From Candidatus Cloacimonadota bacterium (GTDB lineage: Bacteria; Cloacimonadota; Cloacimonadia; Cloacimonadales; WRIO01), in the NCBI GenBank assembly GCA_020532185.1, contig JAJBBH010000071.1, forward strand, positions 1-57,934: a stretch of DNA of 57,934 nucleotides. Direction: 5' to 3'. Of this stretch, positions 1 through 8,281 are shown one piece after another. Within the stretch, counting starts at the first letter, position 1; every line of letters begins with the position of its first letter. Under the pieces are notes generated by a model, which was given only the letters and a program-made list of their open reading frames with translations, was not told where the DNA came from and ran no database searches. A program made the translations under genes and the position numbers.

Positions 1-60
1 ATCAAACCACCCACTTTTAAATACAAATATAAATTATTTTCTTGACAATCGAAAAAAGAA

Positions 61-89
61 TTGACAACTATTTTTTAAATAATTATTAT
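61..89 (+). promoter_or_regulatory. Sigma-70-type promoter
   Basis: TTGACA (61-66) is separated by exactly 17 bases from TATTAT (84-89). It would drive the mini-ORF at 119 and the secreted FG-GAP protein at 284. Confidence 0.6.
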
Positions 90-118
90 TTACAAAAATA
101 AGTAAAAGGAGGTTTAAG

Positions 119-151
119 ATGTTGCAGAAATACTTTTGCAATTATTTGTAA
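119..151 (+). CDS. Putative 10-residue leader peptide ORF
   Basis: ATG at 119 is followed by ten codons (peptide MLQKYFCNYL) and TAA. AGGAGG (107-112) lies six bases upstream, so initiation should be efficient. It sits in the leader of the FG-GAP protein gene, 132 bases before that start. It may be a leader peptide or simply a chance frame behind a purine-rich sequence. No function is recognised. Confidence 0.3.
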   Translation: MLQKYFCNYL

Positions 152-283
152 CAAAGTATATAAACATGTATCAATGATTACAGTGTAAGTGAGCAAAACT
201 TACAAAATTCTTTTAATACACCCTTTAAGGGATAAACTCTAAAACTAAATAAAAGATAGCCTTAAAAATAAAAGGAGATTAAA

Positions 284-1867
284 ATGAAAGAAAAAATATT
301 CTTACTGATAATGCTAATAACATGCCTTACATTATCAGCAATAGACTTTTCACAAGACGAAGAGTTTCATTTTTATGAATACGCCATCATTGACTCTGCT
401 TACTTTGTAAATCTTGTTGACGTTAACAAAGATGGACATTTAGACCTTGTATATATACCAACAGAAATTTACTATGCTGACCCTCAAACAACCAACGAAA
501 GAGCATATGTTCGCTATGGTGATGGAACTCTAAATGGACTTATTAACTCAGAAAACTACGATATAATTAAATCTGAAAATTCTGGTTTTACCAGTATTTC
601 AGCAGATTTGAATAATGATGGATTTGGAGATCTCGTTTTTTGTACGTTTAGACATCTTGTTATTAATTTTGATTGGCGAACTCCAGGTGAAGGAATTTCT
701 ACACAAATTGAATATGAAAATGAACCTGAATTGCCATCTGCTTTCACAAGAGATGTATATTTGTGGACTCAAGATAATGGAGCTCTCGATTTTAATGGAG
801 ACGGGATTGATGATTTGCTCATTATACCACGGCCTATTGTTTTTCAAGCATCGTATTATTATCTGCCATCTACCTATATATTCTTTGGTGGAGATAGCTT
901 TGATATTCACAATCCTGATATCGAAATAAGATCTGAAGCTAATTCTTATACTGAAAATACTATTATAAATAGAGGCATATGTGCTACAGGTGATTTTGAT
1001 GGAGACGGCATCGATGACCTTTTCGTTACTGTTGAGTTTGACATAGATTATTATGATTATTCTGTGGAACAGTGGTGCGACACATATAGAGTCTATTGGG
1101 GCGGTGAAAACTTTGGAGAGGAATTCACTGACTATCCTGCACCTGATAGTTTTAGAATCAATATTTTGTATGATTTAAATACTTTTGACCTTAACAATAA
1201 TGGCAGAACTGATTTAAGACATAGAATTTCAGGCACACAATACACTTTTATCTCCTTTGATGAAGAACGTAATATTACATTTTACAATGAAGATGATTTT
1301 AATGGATTTTGGCCCTGGATAATTATGGACGTAAATGGTGATGGACAGAACGATATTATTGATTTTAACACCGAATATGTTAGGCTTGGAGAGCATAGTT
1401 TGAATTCTTTCAGTTTCAGTGAATATGAATACCCTGTTAGTGGTTTATCCAGTAGATACTACAAGGTAATAAATGAATTTAGTGACTCTAACAGTGATGT
1501 TTTATATTATTACAGCTATGATACACCATTAGACTTCCAGATTAAGTTTATTGTCTTGGAAGATCCAAACTCAATTGATTCAAACATAAACTCAGATATG
1601 ATCTCACCTATAAATTTATCTCTATATCCTATGCCTTTTACAGAAAAACTCAATATCAAAATAGATTCAAAAAATCAGAAACCAGCAAATATTGCAATCT
1701 ATAATATTAAAGGTCAGAAAATCAGAGAATTCTCAGAGATCAATTCAAAGCAGCTTAGCTGGGATGGCAAAGATCTTAATGGAAAAAGCATCTCATCAGG
1801 AGTTTACTTTATAAAGGTCAATCAGGATAATAATCAACAAATCAAAAAAGTATTGAAAATTAAATAA
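284..1867 (+). CDS. Secreted FG-GAP/VCBS repeat protein with type IX sorting domain
   Basis: The 527-residue protein begins with a signal peptide (hydrophobic to about residue 18). It then carries repeated DxNxDG-type calcium-binding loops typical of FG-GAP/VCBS beta-propellers, near residues 46, 108, 169, 237, 302 and 349. The last 80 residues match a Por secretion (type IX) C-terminal sorting domain: LSLYPMPF, then AIYNIKGQ, WDGKDLNGK, SSGVYFIKV and a basic tail. It is therefore probably exported and surface-anchored or released by a type IX system. The start has AAAGGAG seven bases upstream. The ligand is unknown. No type IX machinery genes are in the window. Confidence 0.85.
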   Translation: MKEKIFLLIMLITCLTLSAIDFSQDEEFHFYEYAIIDSAYFVNLVDVNKDGHLDLVYIPTEIYYADPQTTNERAYVRYGDGTLNGLINSENYDIIKSENSGFTSISADLNNDGFGDLVFCTFRHLVINFDWRTPGEGISTQIEYENEPELPSAFTRDVYLWTQDNGALDFNGDGIDDLLIIPRPIVFQASYYYLPSTYIFFGGDSFDIHNPDIEIRSEANSYTENTIINRGICATGDFDGDGIDDLFVTVEFDIDYYDYSVEQWCDTYRVYWGGENFGEEFTDYPAPDSFRINILYDLNTFDLNNNGRTDLRHRISGTQYTFISFDEERNITFYNEDDFNGFWPWIIMDVNGDGQNDIIDFNTEYVRLGEHSLNSFSFSEYEYPVSGLSSRYYKVINEFSDSNSDVLYYYSYDTPLDFQIKFIVLEDPNSIDSNINSDMISPINLSLYPMPFTEKLNIKIDSKNQKPANIAIYNIKGQKIREFSEINSKQLSWDGKDLNGKSISSGVYFIKVNQDNNQQIKKVLKIK

Positions 1868-1879
1868 GGGGATAAATTT

Positions 1880-1948
1880 AAAGCGAGTATATATAAAATG
1901 CCATTAAAGGCGTTACAAACGATATTAATTATGCCTCATATTCGCTTT
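1880..1948 (+). terminator. Possible terminator after FG-GAP protein
   Basis: AAAGCGAGTAT (1880-1890) can pair with ATATTCGCTTT (1938-1948) over 11 bp with one G-T wobble. The loop is long (47 nt) and is followed by a T-rich stretch. The long loop makes this uncertain. Confidence 0.3.
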
Positions 1949-2097
1949 TATTATATCAGAAATCTCATGCCTGTTTTCTTTTAGAATTATTGGCATAATA
2001 CTATTTAGTAATCATTATTCAAAACAACTATTCTCTTTATGGAGACTAAAAATAAAAACACATCATTATTCTAAAAAATATTAAGTAAGTGATATAA

Positions 2098-2799
2098 TTA
2101 ATTTTTAATCTCAACACCCCCAAATATGGCAGTAATATTCAAGTACAGATGTTGTTCATTATCTAAATCATTATCAGGTTTTGTGTTATTGCTAATCGAA
2201 CCAAAAATTGGAAAGCCTTCTATATGTACTTTTATATTTTTTGGCACAATGATCTCAATACCACCGAATATTGCAGACACTGTCATCACAGCCTTGTTTT
2301 CATGCAACTTGGCACAACTTAAGTCGATTTCAGCACCTCCAAAGATTGCACTAACTTCTCCTCCTTCAAAACTTTGAGATACGATATTTAATTCTGTACC
2401 TGAAAATAAGCAATGGCTTTCGACTCTGCTATCATCATATGTATTATGTACAAACTCGATATCTTCATTTACTTTACAATTAAAATGCTTCTTACTTTTT
2501 CTAAAAGCTTTACCAGGCAACAAGTATGATATTCCGACTGTTAGTATTGCAGATGCAAGCAAGGCTTTGGGCCAGCCAATACCATTCACAGAAAGATTAC
2601 TCCATTGCAATAAAGCGCCTAATATTATTATAAAGACACTACTTGATGAAACACGCTTTTCCTTAAACACTCTCACAATTCCCCAAAGTAAGATTAAAAC
2701 AGGATAATAAGTTACAAAAACATCTTTGCCAAAAGGTAAGCCGATAACTGATAAACCTAATGCAATTAGTATAACAGCCATGATAATCCGAAAAAACAT
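2098..2799 (-). CDS. LiaF-like membrane protein
   Basis: The N-terminal half has about four hydrophobic segments (residues 3-20, 28-43, 53-70, 78-95), the LiaF transmembrane domain. The C-terminal half carries the repeated FGG-x-EI turns of the LiaF/DUF2154 domain (SAIFGGAEIDL, SAIFGGIEIIV, TAIFGGVEIKN). In Firmicutes LiaF inhibits the LiaRS cell-envelope stress system. Here no LiaRS kinase/regulator is nearby, so only membrane location and domain identity are safe. GGAGGAG lies just upstream of the ATG. It is divergently transcribed from the OsmC gene. Confidence 0.75.
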   Translation of the reverse strand: MFFRIIMAVILIALGLSVIGLPFGKDVFVTYYPVLILLWGIVRVFKEKRVSSSSVFIIILGALLQWSNLSVNGIGWPKALLASAILTVGISYLLPGKAFRKSKKHFNCKVNEDIEFVHNTYDDSRVESHCLFSGTELNIVSQSFEGGEVSAIFGGAEIDLSCAKLHENKAVMTVSAIFGGIEIIVPKNIKVHIEGFPIFGSISNNTKPDNDLDNEQHLYLNITAIFGGVEIKN

Positions 2800-2868
2800 A
2801 CTCTCCTCCGATATATTATTTTACTAATATAAAAGAAGCAATAATTATGCCAAATAATAAAATAAAAA

Positions 2869-2882
2869 TTTGCTTAAGCAAA
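2869..2882. promoter_or_regulatory. 14-bp perfect palindrome between divergent genes
   Basis: TTTGCTTAAGCAAA is a perfect palindrome in the 127-bp gap between the LiaF-like and OsmC genes, about 45 bp before the OsmC start. It could be an operator for one or both. No regulator is identified. Confidence 0.3.
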
Positions 2883-2926
2883 GCTTTTAAATTATATTTT
2901 GTAAAAATAAATATAAGGAGTTAGTT

Positions 2927-3358
2927 ATGACAATTAAAAAAGTTGAAGTTACCGGAAGCCTCAAAGAAAGATATCAAGTTGAGGTAAAAGTAAGAGAATT
3001 TACATTTGTTACCGATCAAGGCAAGCCAATGGGCAATAACGCTGGACCATCACCCGTAGAATATATATTCTTCGGTTTTGCTGGCTGTCTTGGCACTGTC
3101 GCAAGAATGGTTGCTTTAGAAAAAAAGATTGATCTTAAAGCATTTAACGTCAAAATTGAAGGTGAACTTAATGTCGATGTATTCATGGGTAAAAACAAGG
3201 AAGATCGACCAGGATTTAATGGCATAAAAGTCATTATCGATATAGATGCTCCTATTTCAAAAGAAGAAAAAGAAGCTATGATTCATGAAATCGATTCACG
3301 TTGCCCAGTTTCTGACAACCTTATGAATCACACACCAATCGAATTTGTGTTAGAATAA
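2927..3358 (+). CDS. OsmC/Ohr family protein
   Basis: A 143-residue OsmC-fold protein, the normal size for the family. The two reactive cysteines are present in GCLGTVARM (about residue 55) and SRCPVSDNL (about residue 125). The family reduces organic hydroperoxides or related thiol substrates in the cytoplasm. The subfamily looks YhfA/OsmC-like rather than Ohr. AAGGAG precedes the ATG by seven bases. The gene is monocistronic, with a strong intrinsic terminator 17 bp after the stop. Confidence 0.88.
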   Translation: MTIKKVEVTGSLKERYQVEVKVREFTFVTDQGKPMGNNAGPSPVEYIFFGFAGCLGTVARMVALEKKIDLKAFNVKIEGELNVDVFMGKNKEDRPGFNGIKVIIDIDAPISKEEKEAMIHEIDSRCPVSDNLMNHTPIEFVLE

Positions 3359-3374
3359 ATCTCAACTAAATGAT

Positions 3375-3402
3375 AAAAAGGTGGCTTATAGCCACCTTTT
3401 TT
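3375..3402 (+). terminator. Intrinsic terminator of OsmC gene
   Basis: A 12-bp stem, arm AAAAAGGTGGCT (3375-3386), has a TAT loop and its complement, and runs into T6. The opposite strand also ends in a T-run, so it may serve the converging leftward gene too. Confidence 0.85.
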
Positions 3403-3422
3403 ATATTAAAAGAATAATTAAT

Positions 3423-4790
3423 TTACATAGAAAAGTTCTTTTGTTTTGCTGCCTGTTCTATTTCTCTTAGCAAGTCAGACCATAATGCCTTTCTATTATT
3501 TACTCCTCTTAGAGCTATTGCATTCTTTCGTGCAGATAGCCTACTATTGCCAACACTTCTCAAAAGCGAATATTGAGGATTTGGATACTCCCAAGTCCTG
3601 ATAACTTCTCTCGTAGCAGGTTTTTGTAGTTCAACTAAAAATCTCGTATCATAAAAGAATTGACTGACATTTGATATATCATTTTTATATACAGTATTTA
3701 TTTTGATATATAAAGCAAAATCATAATCGTTGGCAATATAATCAGTTTTTGCATCAATAATTTTGTAGCTAAAACCTCTTTCTTGAAAAGCAAAACTAAT
3801 ATCATCTATAAGACCTTGCTCATAAAATTCTGACTCTATTACTACCAAAAAGCGCAGGTTACGATTATAAAGGGGAGACTTTTGGTTTATATTCAATTGT
3901 GGCAATTGCTTATAATCATCAGAAATTGGTGCTACAGATATCAAATAATTCTGTTCGACAAAACGACTATACTCAGGCTTTATATTTATAAAACCATCAG
4001 AATTAGTCTTGTATCTTCTTGTTTCATTGGTGGTTACATACACGGTTAAGCCACGTAAATCAACCCCTTTATAGCTGAAATATACAAATATCTCTTTTGG
4101 AAAACGTTCATCACTATTGATTTGACTGATATGAATATTACTGCACAAATCAGCCCACAAGCTCTCAAATTCTGCTAAATTTCTCTGATAATCAGTAAGA
4201 ATATTATTATCTGCAAGTACTTTATGATTATAATTTGAACGCTCAAACTCAGAAATGTTCCTCTTAAGCAATAGCAATCTCTCTATATTTTTTTCTAATG
4301 GAGCTGCCAATTCTTCACCAATTTCATCGCTCATACTTTCAAATCTTTCATTTATGTCCTTTATATATGCAGATTTAGAGAAGTGAATTTTCACATATGC
4401 CAGGTAAAACTCATCTTTTTTCACTCGATGCTTTTCCCAATATACTTCATTTGCTTTGAGGCTTATATTATAAACTCCAGAGTAATTCATTTTTTTACTG
4501 ATTGTGATTTTCTGTTCTACACGATTATTATTACTCTGAATCTCATCCGCTATTCTGATATTTATATCTACTTCTATACCAAGATTTTGAACTATTTGTG
4601 TCTGTGCATGAGAAATAGCACTATCGATTGCCTGCTGCAAATCTTCACATGCCTCGCTGATGCCAATATAAGAGTTATGCTCTATCTTTTTAAGTTTTTT
4701 TAAATTACGATTGCCTCCATGCTCAATAACCTTTGCCTGAGCAAAGTTAGCTAAGATAAATAGCAACAGGAATATATTTATTTTTTTCAT
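3423..4790 (-). CDS. Periplasmic LPP20-like protein
   Basis: A 455-residue protein with a signal peptide (hydrophobic to about residue 19, ending AQA). Residues about 40-140 resemble the LPP20/FlgT-N domain: an aromatic-G-x-(S/G) start (YIGISEA), then an alanine-rich helix with QTQIVQNLG. A heptad-rich middle (about 140-215) precedes a beta-rich C-terminal half of unknown type. The LPP20 call is by pattern only. The start lies four bases after the rsmI stop, so it is probably cotranscribed with the YfhO-rsmI pair. No lipobox cysteine is present, so it should be soluble in the periplasm. Confidence 0.55.
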   Translation of the reverse strand: MKKINIFLLLFILANFAQAKVIEHGGNRNLKKLKKIEHNSYIGISEACEDLQQAIDSAISHAQTQIVQNLGIEVDINIRIADEIQSNNNRVEQKITISKKMNYSGVYNISLKANEVYWEKHRVKKDEFYLAYVKIHFSKSAYIKDINERFESMSDEIGEELAAPLEKNIERLLLLKRNISEFERSNYNHKVLADNNILTDYQRNLAEFESLWADLCSNIHISQINSDERFPKEIFVYFSYKGVDLRGLTVYVTTNETRRYKTNSDGFINIKPEYSRFVEQNYLISVAPISDDYKQLPQLNINQKSPLYNRNLRFLVVIESEFYEQGLIDDISFAFQERGFSYKIIDAKTDYIANDYDFALYIKINTVYKNDISNVSQFFYDTRFLVELQKPATREVIRTWEYPNPQYSLLRSVGNSRLSARKNAIALRGVNNRKALWSDLLREIEQAAKQKNFSM

Positions 4791-4794
4791 CTAA

Positions 4795-5496
4795 TTACCT
4801 TTTTTGTATAATTAATACAAATTCGCCTTTAGGTAAATCTCCACAAATTCTTTTCCTATCAGCAATTGTAAATCTCAATATTTTCTCTTCAGGCATAGTA
4901 AGCTTATAGCCCAGTATTATTTTTGTGTTTTTGGAAAAAACTGAACTTATCGCATCCAAAAGTGCATGTAAACGATATGGAGTATCAAGAATCACAATGC
5001 TGCTATGATCGTGATACTTATCAAGAAGGCTCTTCAATTCCTTATTACGAATTTCTTTTTTGGGAGACAAAAACCCAGCATAATAAAACTCCTTCATTGG
5101 AATTCCTGCCACCATTATTAAAGTCATCAAACTTGATACTCCTGGAACAGGAATCACTTGAATCTGATACTCATCAGCCAACTGTACAAGCTCCACACCA
5201 GGATCCTCAAATGAGGGTGTACCACAATCAGATATCTGTGCATATACCATTGGTTTCATAATCATTTCATGAATCAAATCTTTTAACTCAGTTTGACTTG
5301 TATGCTCATTCACCTCAATAATTGGCTTAGAAAGACCTATTTGCTTGAGAAATCTTGCCGCAACCTTCCTCTCCTCCCCTATGATTATATCAGCTTGAGA
5401 TAAAACATTCATAGCCCTAACTGTCAAATCATCTGCATTGCCAATTGGCGTTGCAACCACATAAATTACTGTCTTTCTATTCTGAGATGCTTCCAT
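4795..5496 (-). CDS. rsmI: RsmI-type 16S rRNA 2'-O-methyltransferase (divergent, short)
   Basis: A member of the tetrapyrrole-methylase fold family. YVVATPIGNADDLTVRA near the N terminus, SDCGTPSFEDPG (about residue 95) and IPVPGVSSLMTL (about 120) match the RsmI SAM-binding motifs. RsmI 2'-O-methylates C1402 of 16S rRNA. The protein has 233 residues against about 280 usual, lacking the C-terminal extension. The family ED-TR-H-x-R region reads GEERKVAARFL instead. It is most likely RsmI, but a related paralogue cannot be excluded. The gene overlaps the upstream YfhO gene by 20 bp, which suggests translational coupling. Confidence 0.75.
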   Translation of the reverse strand: MEASQNRKTVIYVVATPIGNADDLTVRAMNVLSQADIIIGEERKVAARFLKQIGLSKPIIEVNEHTSQTELKDLIHEMIMKPMVYAQISDCGTPSFEDPGVELVQLADEYQIQVIPVPGVSSLMTLIMVAGIPMKEFYYAGFLSPKKEIRNKELKSLLDKYHDHSSIVILDTPYRLHALLDAISSVFSKNTKIILGYKLTMPEEKILRFTIADRKRICGDLPKGEFVLIIQKR

Positions 5497-7882
5497 TGTC
5501 TTTTCTTTTCTTGATAACTAAAATAATACCAACAACAGTCAAAATCAATGATAGAGACAGCCCAATTCCTGCTAAGATAATACTTTTTCTATATGTATCA
5601 GCCTCGAACTTCATCACCACATCATGCGTGCCTGCAGGTATTACCACACCTCTTAAAATGTAGTTTACAGGGTAAATCTTGCTTTCATTGCCATCAATGT
5701 ATATTTTCCAGCCTGCTGGATAATAAAGCTCTGAAATAACCATAAATGAGCTTACAGGGCTATCTGTCACCCAGTGTGTAGAGTGCAATTCTTTTTCTAA
5801 CATATTAATGCTTGCATCTTCAGAAAACTCAAACTCATTGATTTCTTCTTCAACTATAGCAGTATATTTTGGGTTAAAATCGGGGCTATTTAGCCTATTG
5901 AATATTTGCTCTGGGCTGTTTATAAATTCACTGTTTTGCACAAACCAAGCACGTGGCTGAGCTTCTAAGTTTTGATAAACATACAAGTTTTGCATTCTAT
6001 CATAATATACCTCTTTTAAGTTAGGTAAAGGCAATTTATTAGAGAATATCAAATACTTTGTATTTAACATATTAATTACATTCCAATTTAGAGGTAAACC
6101 TGACATCAACTCAGCATGCAAAGAATTATCTATAATATCTTGGTATCTTTTCAGCTTCGCACCATGATATCCACCTAAGCTCTGATGATAAAATGACCAG
6201 CTGGCTTTGCCAAATTCCTGTGCTAATGGAAAAATCCTGTATTGTTCCTGATCACGAAGTAAAAACTCATCAACCCCTTTCTTTTCCAGAGAGCTGAAGA
6301 TTGTCTTTTCTTTTTCCAGCGTTTCACTTTTTAAGTGATCATGGTTTACGATTGATAAATCGACCACAGATAGCAAAATTAACAAACTAATAGCAATATA
6401 TTTATTCAGTTTTTTACTTAAATATCCCAACAAAGCTGTTAGACCTACCGACAGTATCAAGAAAGATTGAATCCCACTTTTTATAAACAGATCTAATCGA
6501 TAGTTACGCAAATAAGCAATTTGTGCAGGTTGATATTGCTGCATTTCATCAGGTTTTGTAAATGGCATAAATGAGAATATTTTTTTCCCAATCAAGAAGA
6601 TTACAAATATCCCTACGCTCACAAAAAGAGAATATTTGATAAAGTTTTTTAGCTTTTCATTATCTCTATTTTTAATTATAAAATCAAGGGCAAATGCTGC
6701 CATTACTACAAATGCAAACTGTATCAAAACAAGTATTGTTGCGGGTACTCTAAACTTATTAAAGCCAGGTAAATACTTAAAAAACAGATTATATAACAGA
6801 GGAAATTCTTTGCCAAATGATAATAAGATAGTCAGCAGAGAGCCTATAGAAAAGGCATAGACAATTCTTTTTCTCACAAAAACAACTGATAATATAGCTA
6901 AAAAGAAGATAATTATCCCCATATACATATGAGTCTGGGTAAAAGGCATTGGACCCCAATAATATGGCGATATACCGCCATAAACCTTAGGCACAATGAA
7001 GCTCAAAACTTCACCTACGCCAAAAGACCAATTTGTTGCATATTCTCGGCTTAGACCTGTTGAGTCGCCAGAACCACCTCTGATAGTATATTTCCCATAT
7101 TCAACTGTATTCATATACGGATTACTCACTGCCATAGCTCCAATAATCAGAGATAAAACTAATAATACTGTATAAAAACTGAAAGACTTAAGTTCTTTTT
7201 TTCTGATAGCATCAATTGCAAAAACCACCCAATAAACAGCTATTAATAGATATGTGTAGTAGGATATTTGTGGATGATTTTCTCGTAATTGCTGGATAAT
7301 AAACATAGAACTAATACCAATACCAAGAATATTCTTATTCTGCCGTAAATAGTCTATTCCCCAAAAAATCCACGGTATATACATAATGGCTTTAAATTTG
7401 GTATTATGCCCTATTTCTATTAAGCCAATCGCATGACATGACAGAGCAAATGCTAATGCACCCAATAAAGCGACCAGTGGTTCAAATTTGAAATGGCTCA
7501 ACAAAATATACATACCTATGCCACCAAATAATAAAAACAAAATTCGCCAGTTTATAAACCATTGAATCAAGGCAAAAACCCTCTCAATAAATGGATATTG
7601 ATTTGGGAAAGAAATAAGATAAGAAGGCATTCCACCAAACATATTATCAGTCCACTGTGCCTTCAACCAATGGCTCTTATTATATTCGATGATTTGCTCA
7701 GCTGCACCGCGCCATTGCAATGTATCTGAAGCTGGTGGTGCATAACCCAAATAGGCTATTTTAAAAAACAATCCTGTAATAATCAGCACTAATGCAACTA
7801 TCATTATTGAATGCATTAGTATTGGGTTAAATGCTTTATGTGCATTGGTTTCTATTGTCTTTCTATGTCTTGCTTTATTCAT
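5477..7882 (-). CDS. YfhO-family multispanning membrane protein
   Basis: A roughly 801-residue integral membrane protein with about a dozen hydrophobic segments, then a soluble C-terminal part (about 530-760) and a final TM helix. This is the YfhO layout (GT-C-like, linked to sugar transfer onto cell-envelope polymers). QWRGAAEQIIEYNKSHWLKAQWTDNM-type text after the first TM is typical. I chose the ATG at 7882, not the upstream TTG at 7894, because GGGAG sits inside the longer version at the right spacing for 7882. It heads a three-gene leftward operon with rsmI and the LPP20-like gene. Its substrate is unknown. Confidence 0.8.
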   Translation of the reverse strand: MNKARHRKTIETNAHKAFNPILMHSIMIVALVLIITGLFFKIAYLGYAPPASDTLQWRGAAEQIIEYNKSHWLKAQWTDNMFGGMPSYLISFPNQYPFIERVFALIQWFINWRILFLLFGGIGMYILLSHFKFEPLVALLGALAFALSCHAIGLIEIGHNTKFKAIMYIPWIFWGIDYLRQNKNILGIGISSMFIIQQLRENHPQISYYTYLLIAVYWVVFAIDAIRKKELKSFSFYTVLLVLSLIIGAMAVSNPYMNTVEYGKYTIRGGSGDSTGLSREYATNWSFGVGEVLSFIVPKVYGGISPYYWGPMPFTQTHMYMGIIIFFLAILSVVFVRKRIVYAFSIGSLLTILLSFGKEFPLLYNLFFKYLPGFNKFRVPATILVLIQFAFVVMAAFALDFIIKNRDNEKLKNFIKYSLFVSVGIFVIFLIGKKIFSFMPFTKPDEMQQYQPAQIAYLRNYRLDLFIKSGIQSFLILSVGLTALLGYLSKKLNKYIAISLLILLSVVDLSIVNHDHLKSETLEKEKTIFSSLEKKGVDEFLLRDQEQYRIFPLAQEFGKASWSFYHQSLGGYHGAKLKRYQDIIDNSLHAELMSGLPLNWNVINMLNTKYLIFSNKLPLPNLKEVYYDRMQNLYVYQNLEAQPRAWFVQNSEFINSPEQIFNRLNSPDFNPKYTAIVEEEINEFEFSEDASINMLEKELHSTHWVTDSPVSSFMVISELYYPAGWKIYIDGNESKIYPVNYILRGVVIPAGTHDVVMKFEADTYRKSIILAGIGLSLSLILTVVGIILVIKKRKDNGSISE

Positions 7883-8055
7883 ATCAACTCCCAATTATCT
7901 TAATAGTTCACTTTTACTAAATTAGTTTTTTTAGTCAATAGCTTTTTTCAATTATTCTGCCTTATATACATTTTAAATGCCAATTGAGACCTTTTATTTT
8001 TGTATCATATTTTGGATTTAAAACTGCTTTTTTTCATTTTAGCAGACAACAACAC

Positions 8056-8117
8056 TCCCGTTACTTTCCCGTTACACTCCTACTACACTCCTACTACTTC
8101 TCCAAGATAGCAGGAGG
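8056..8117 (+). repeat. 62-bp dispersed hairpin repeat, copy 1
   Basis: It matches 30661-30722 over 62 bases with two mismatches, and weaker similarity continues about 16 bases further. It contains a doubled CCCGTTAC and a doubled ACTCCTACTAC. It ends in a hairpin: CTCCT-A-CTA-CTT pairs with AAG-A-TAG-C-AGGAG around a CTCC loop. Both copies are intergenic, so this is REP-like and not coding. Confidence 0.8.
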
Positions 8118-8227
8118 AGTGTAGGGGGATACCAGTTGAGTAGATAAGGGGTGGAAAGAAGTTTGCTTTATACGTAAAAGCAATATTTTTAGGCAAATAC
8201 TTAATTTTGTACATATGTGATTTTTCT

Positions 8228-8260
8228 ATAAAAAAAGTCGACTTTTAAAAAAGCCGACTT
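8228..8260 (-). terminator. Intrinsic terminator of rpsA
   Basis: Read leftward, AAGTCGGCTTTT pairs with AAAAGTCGACTT (12 bp, one G-T wobble) and runs into T7. It starts 22 bp after the rpsA stop. Confidence 0.8.
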
Positions 8261-8281
8261 ATTTTTAAAGTTTATAAGTAA

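Larger units (their letters stand above)
1..283. other. Intergenic leader region with promoter and mini-ORF
   Basis: No full gene lies here. It holds a near-consensus sigma-70 promoter (61-89), then a 10-codon reading frame at 119-151 with a strong AGGAGG ribosome site. About 130 bases of AT-rich sequence follow before the first CDS. Confidence 0.6.
7883..8281. other. Intergenic region with dispersed repeat
   Basis: No gene is seen. It carries one copy of a 62-bp dispersed repeat (8056-8117), the rpsA terminator (8228-8260) and the promoter region of the YfhO operon. A TTGACT on the minus strand near 7935 is a possible -35. Confidence 0.6.

Noticed and set aside
8041-8150. CRISPR-like reading of the repeated ACTCCTACTAC units
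   Set aside because: Only two short tandem units without spacers, and no cas genes in the window.
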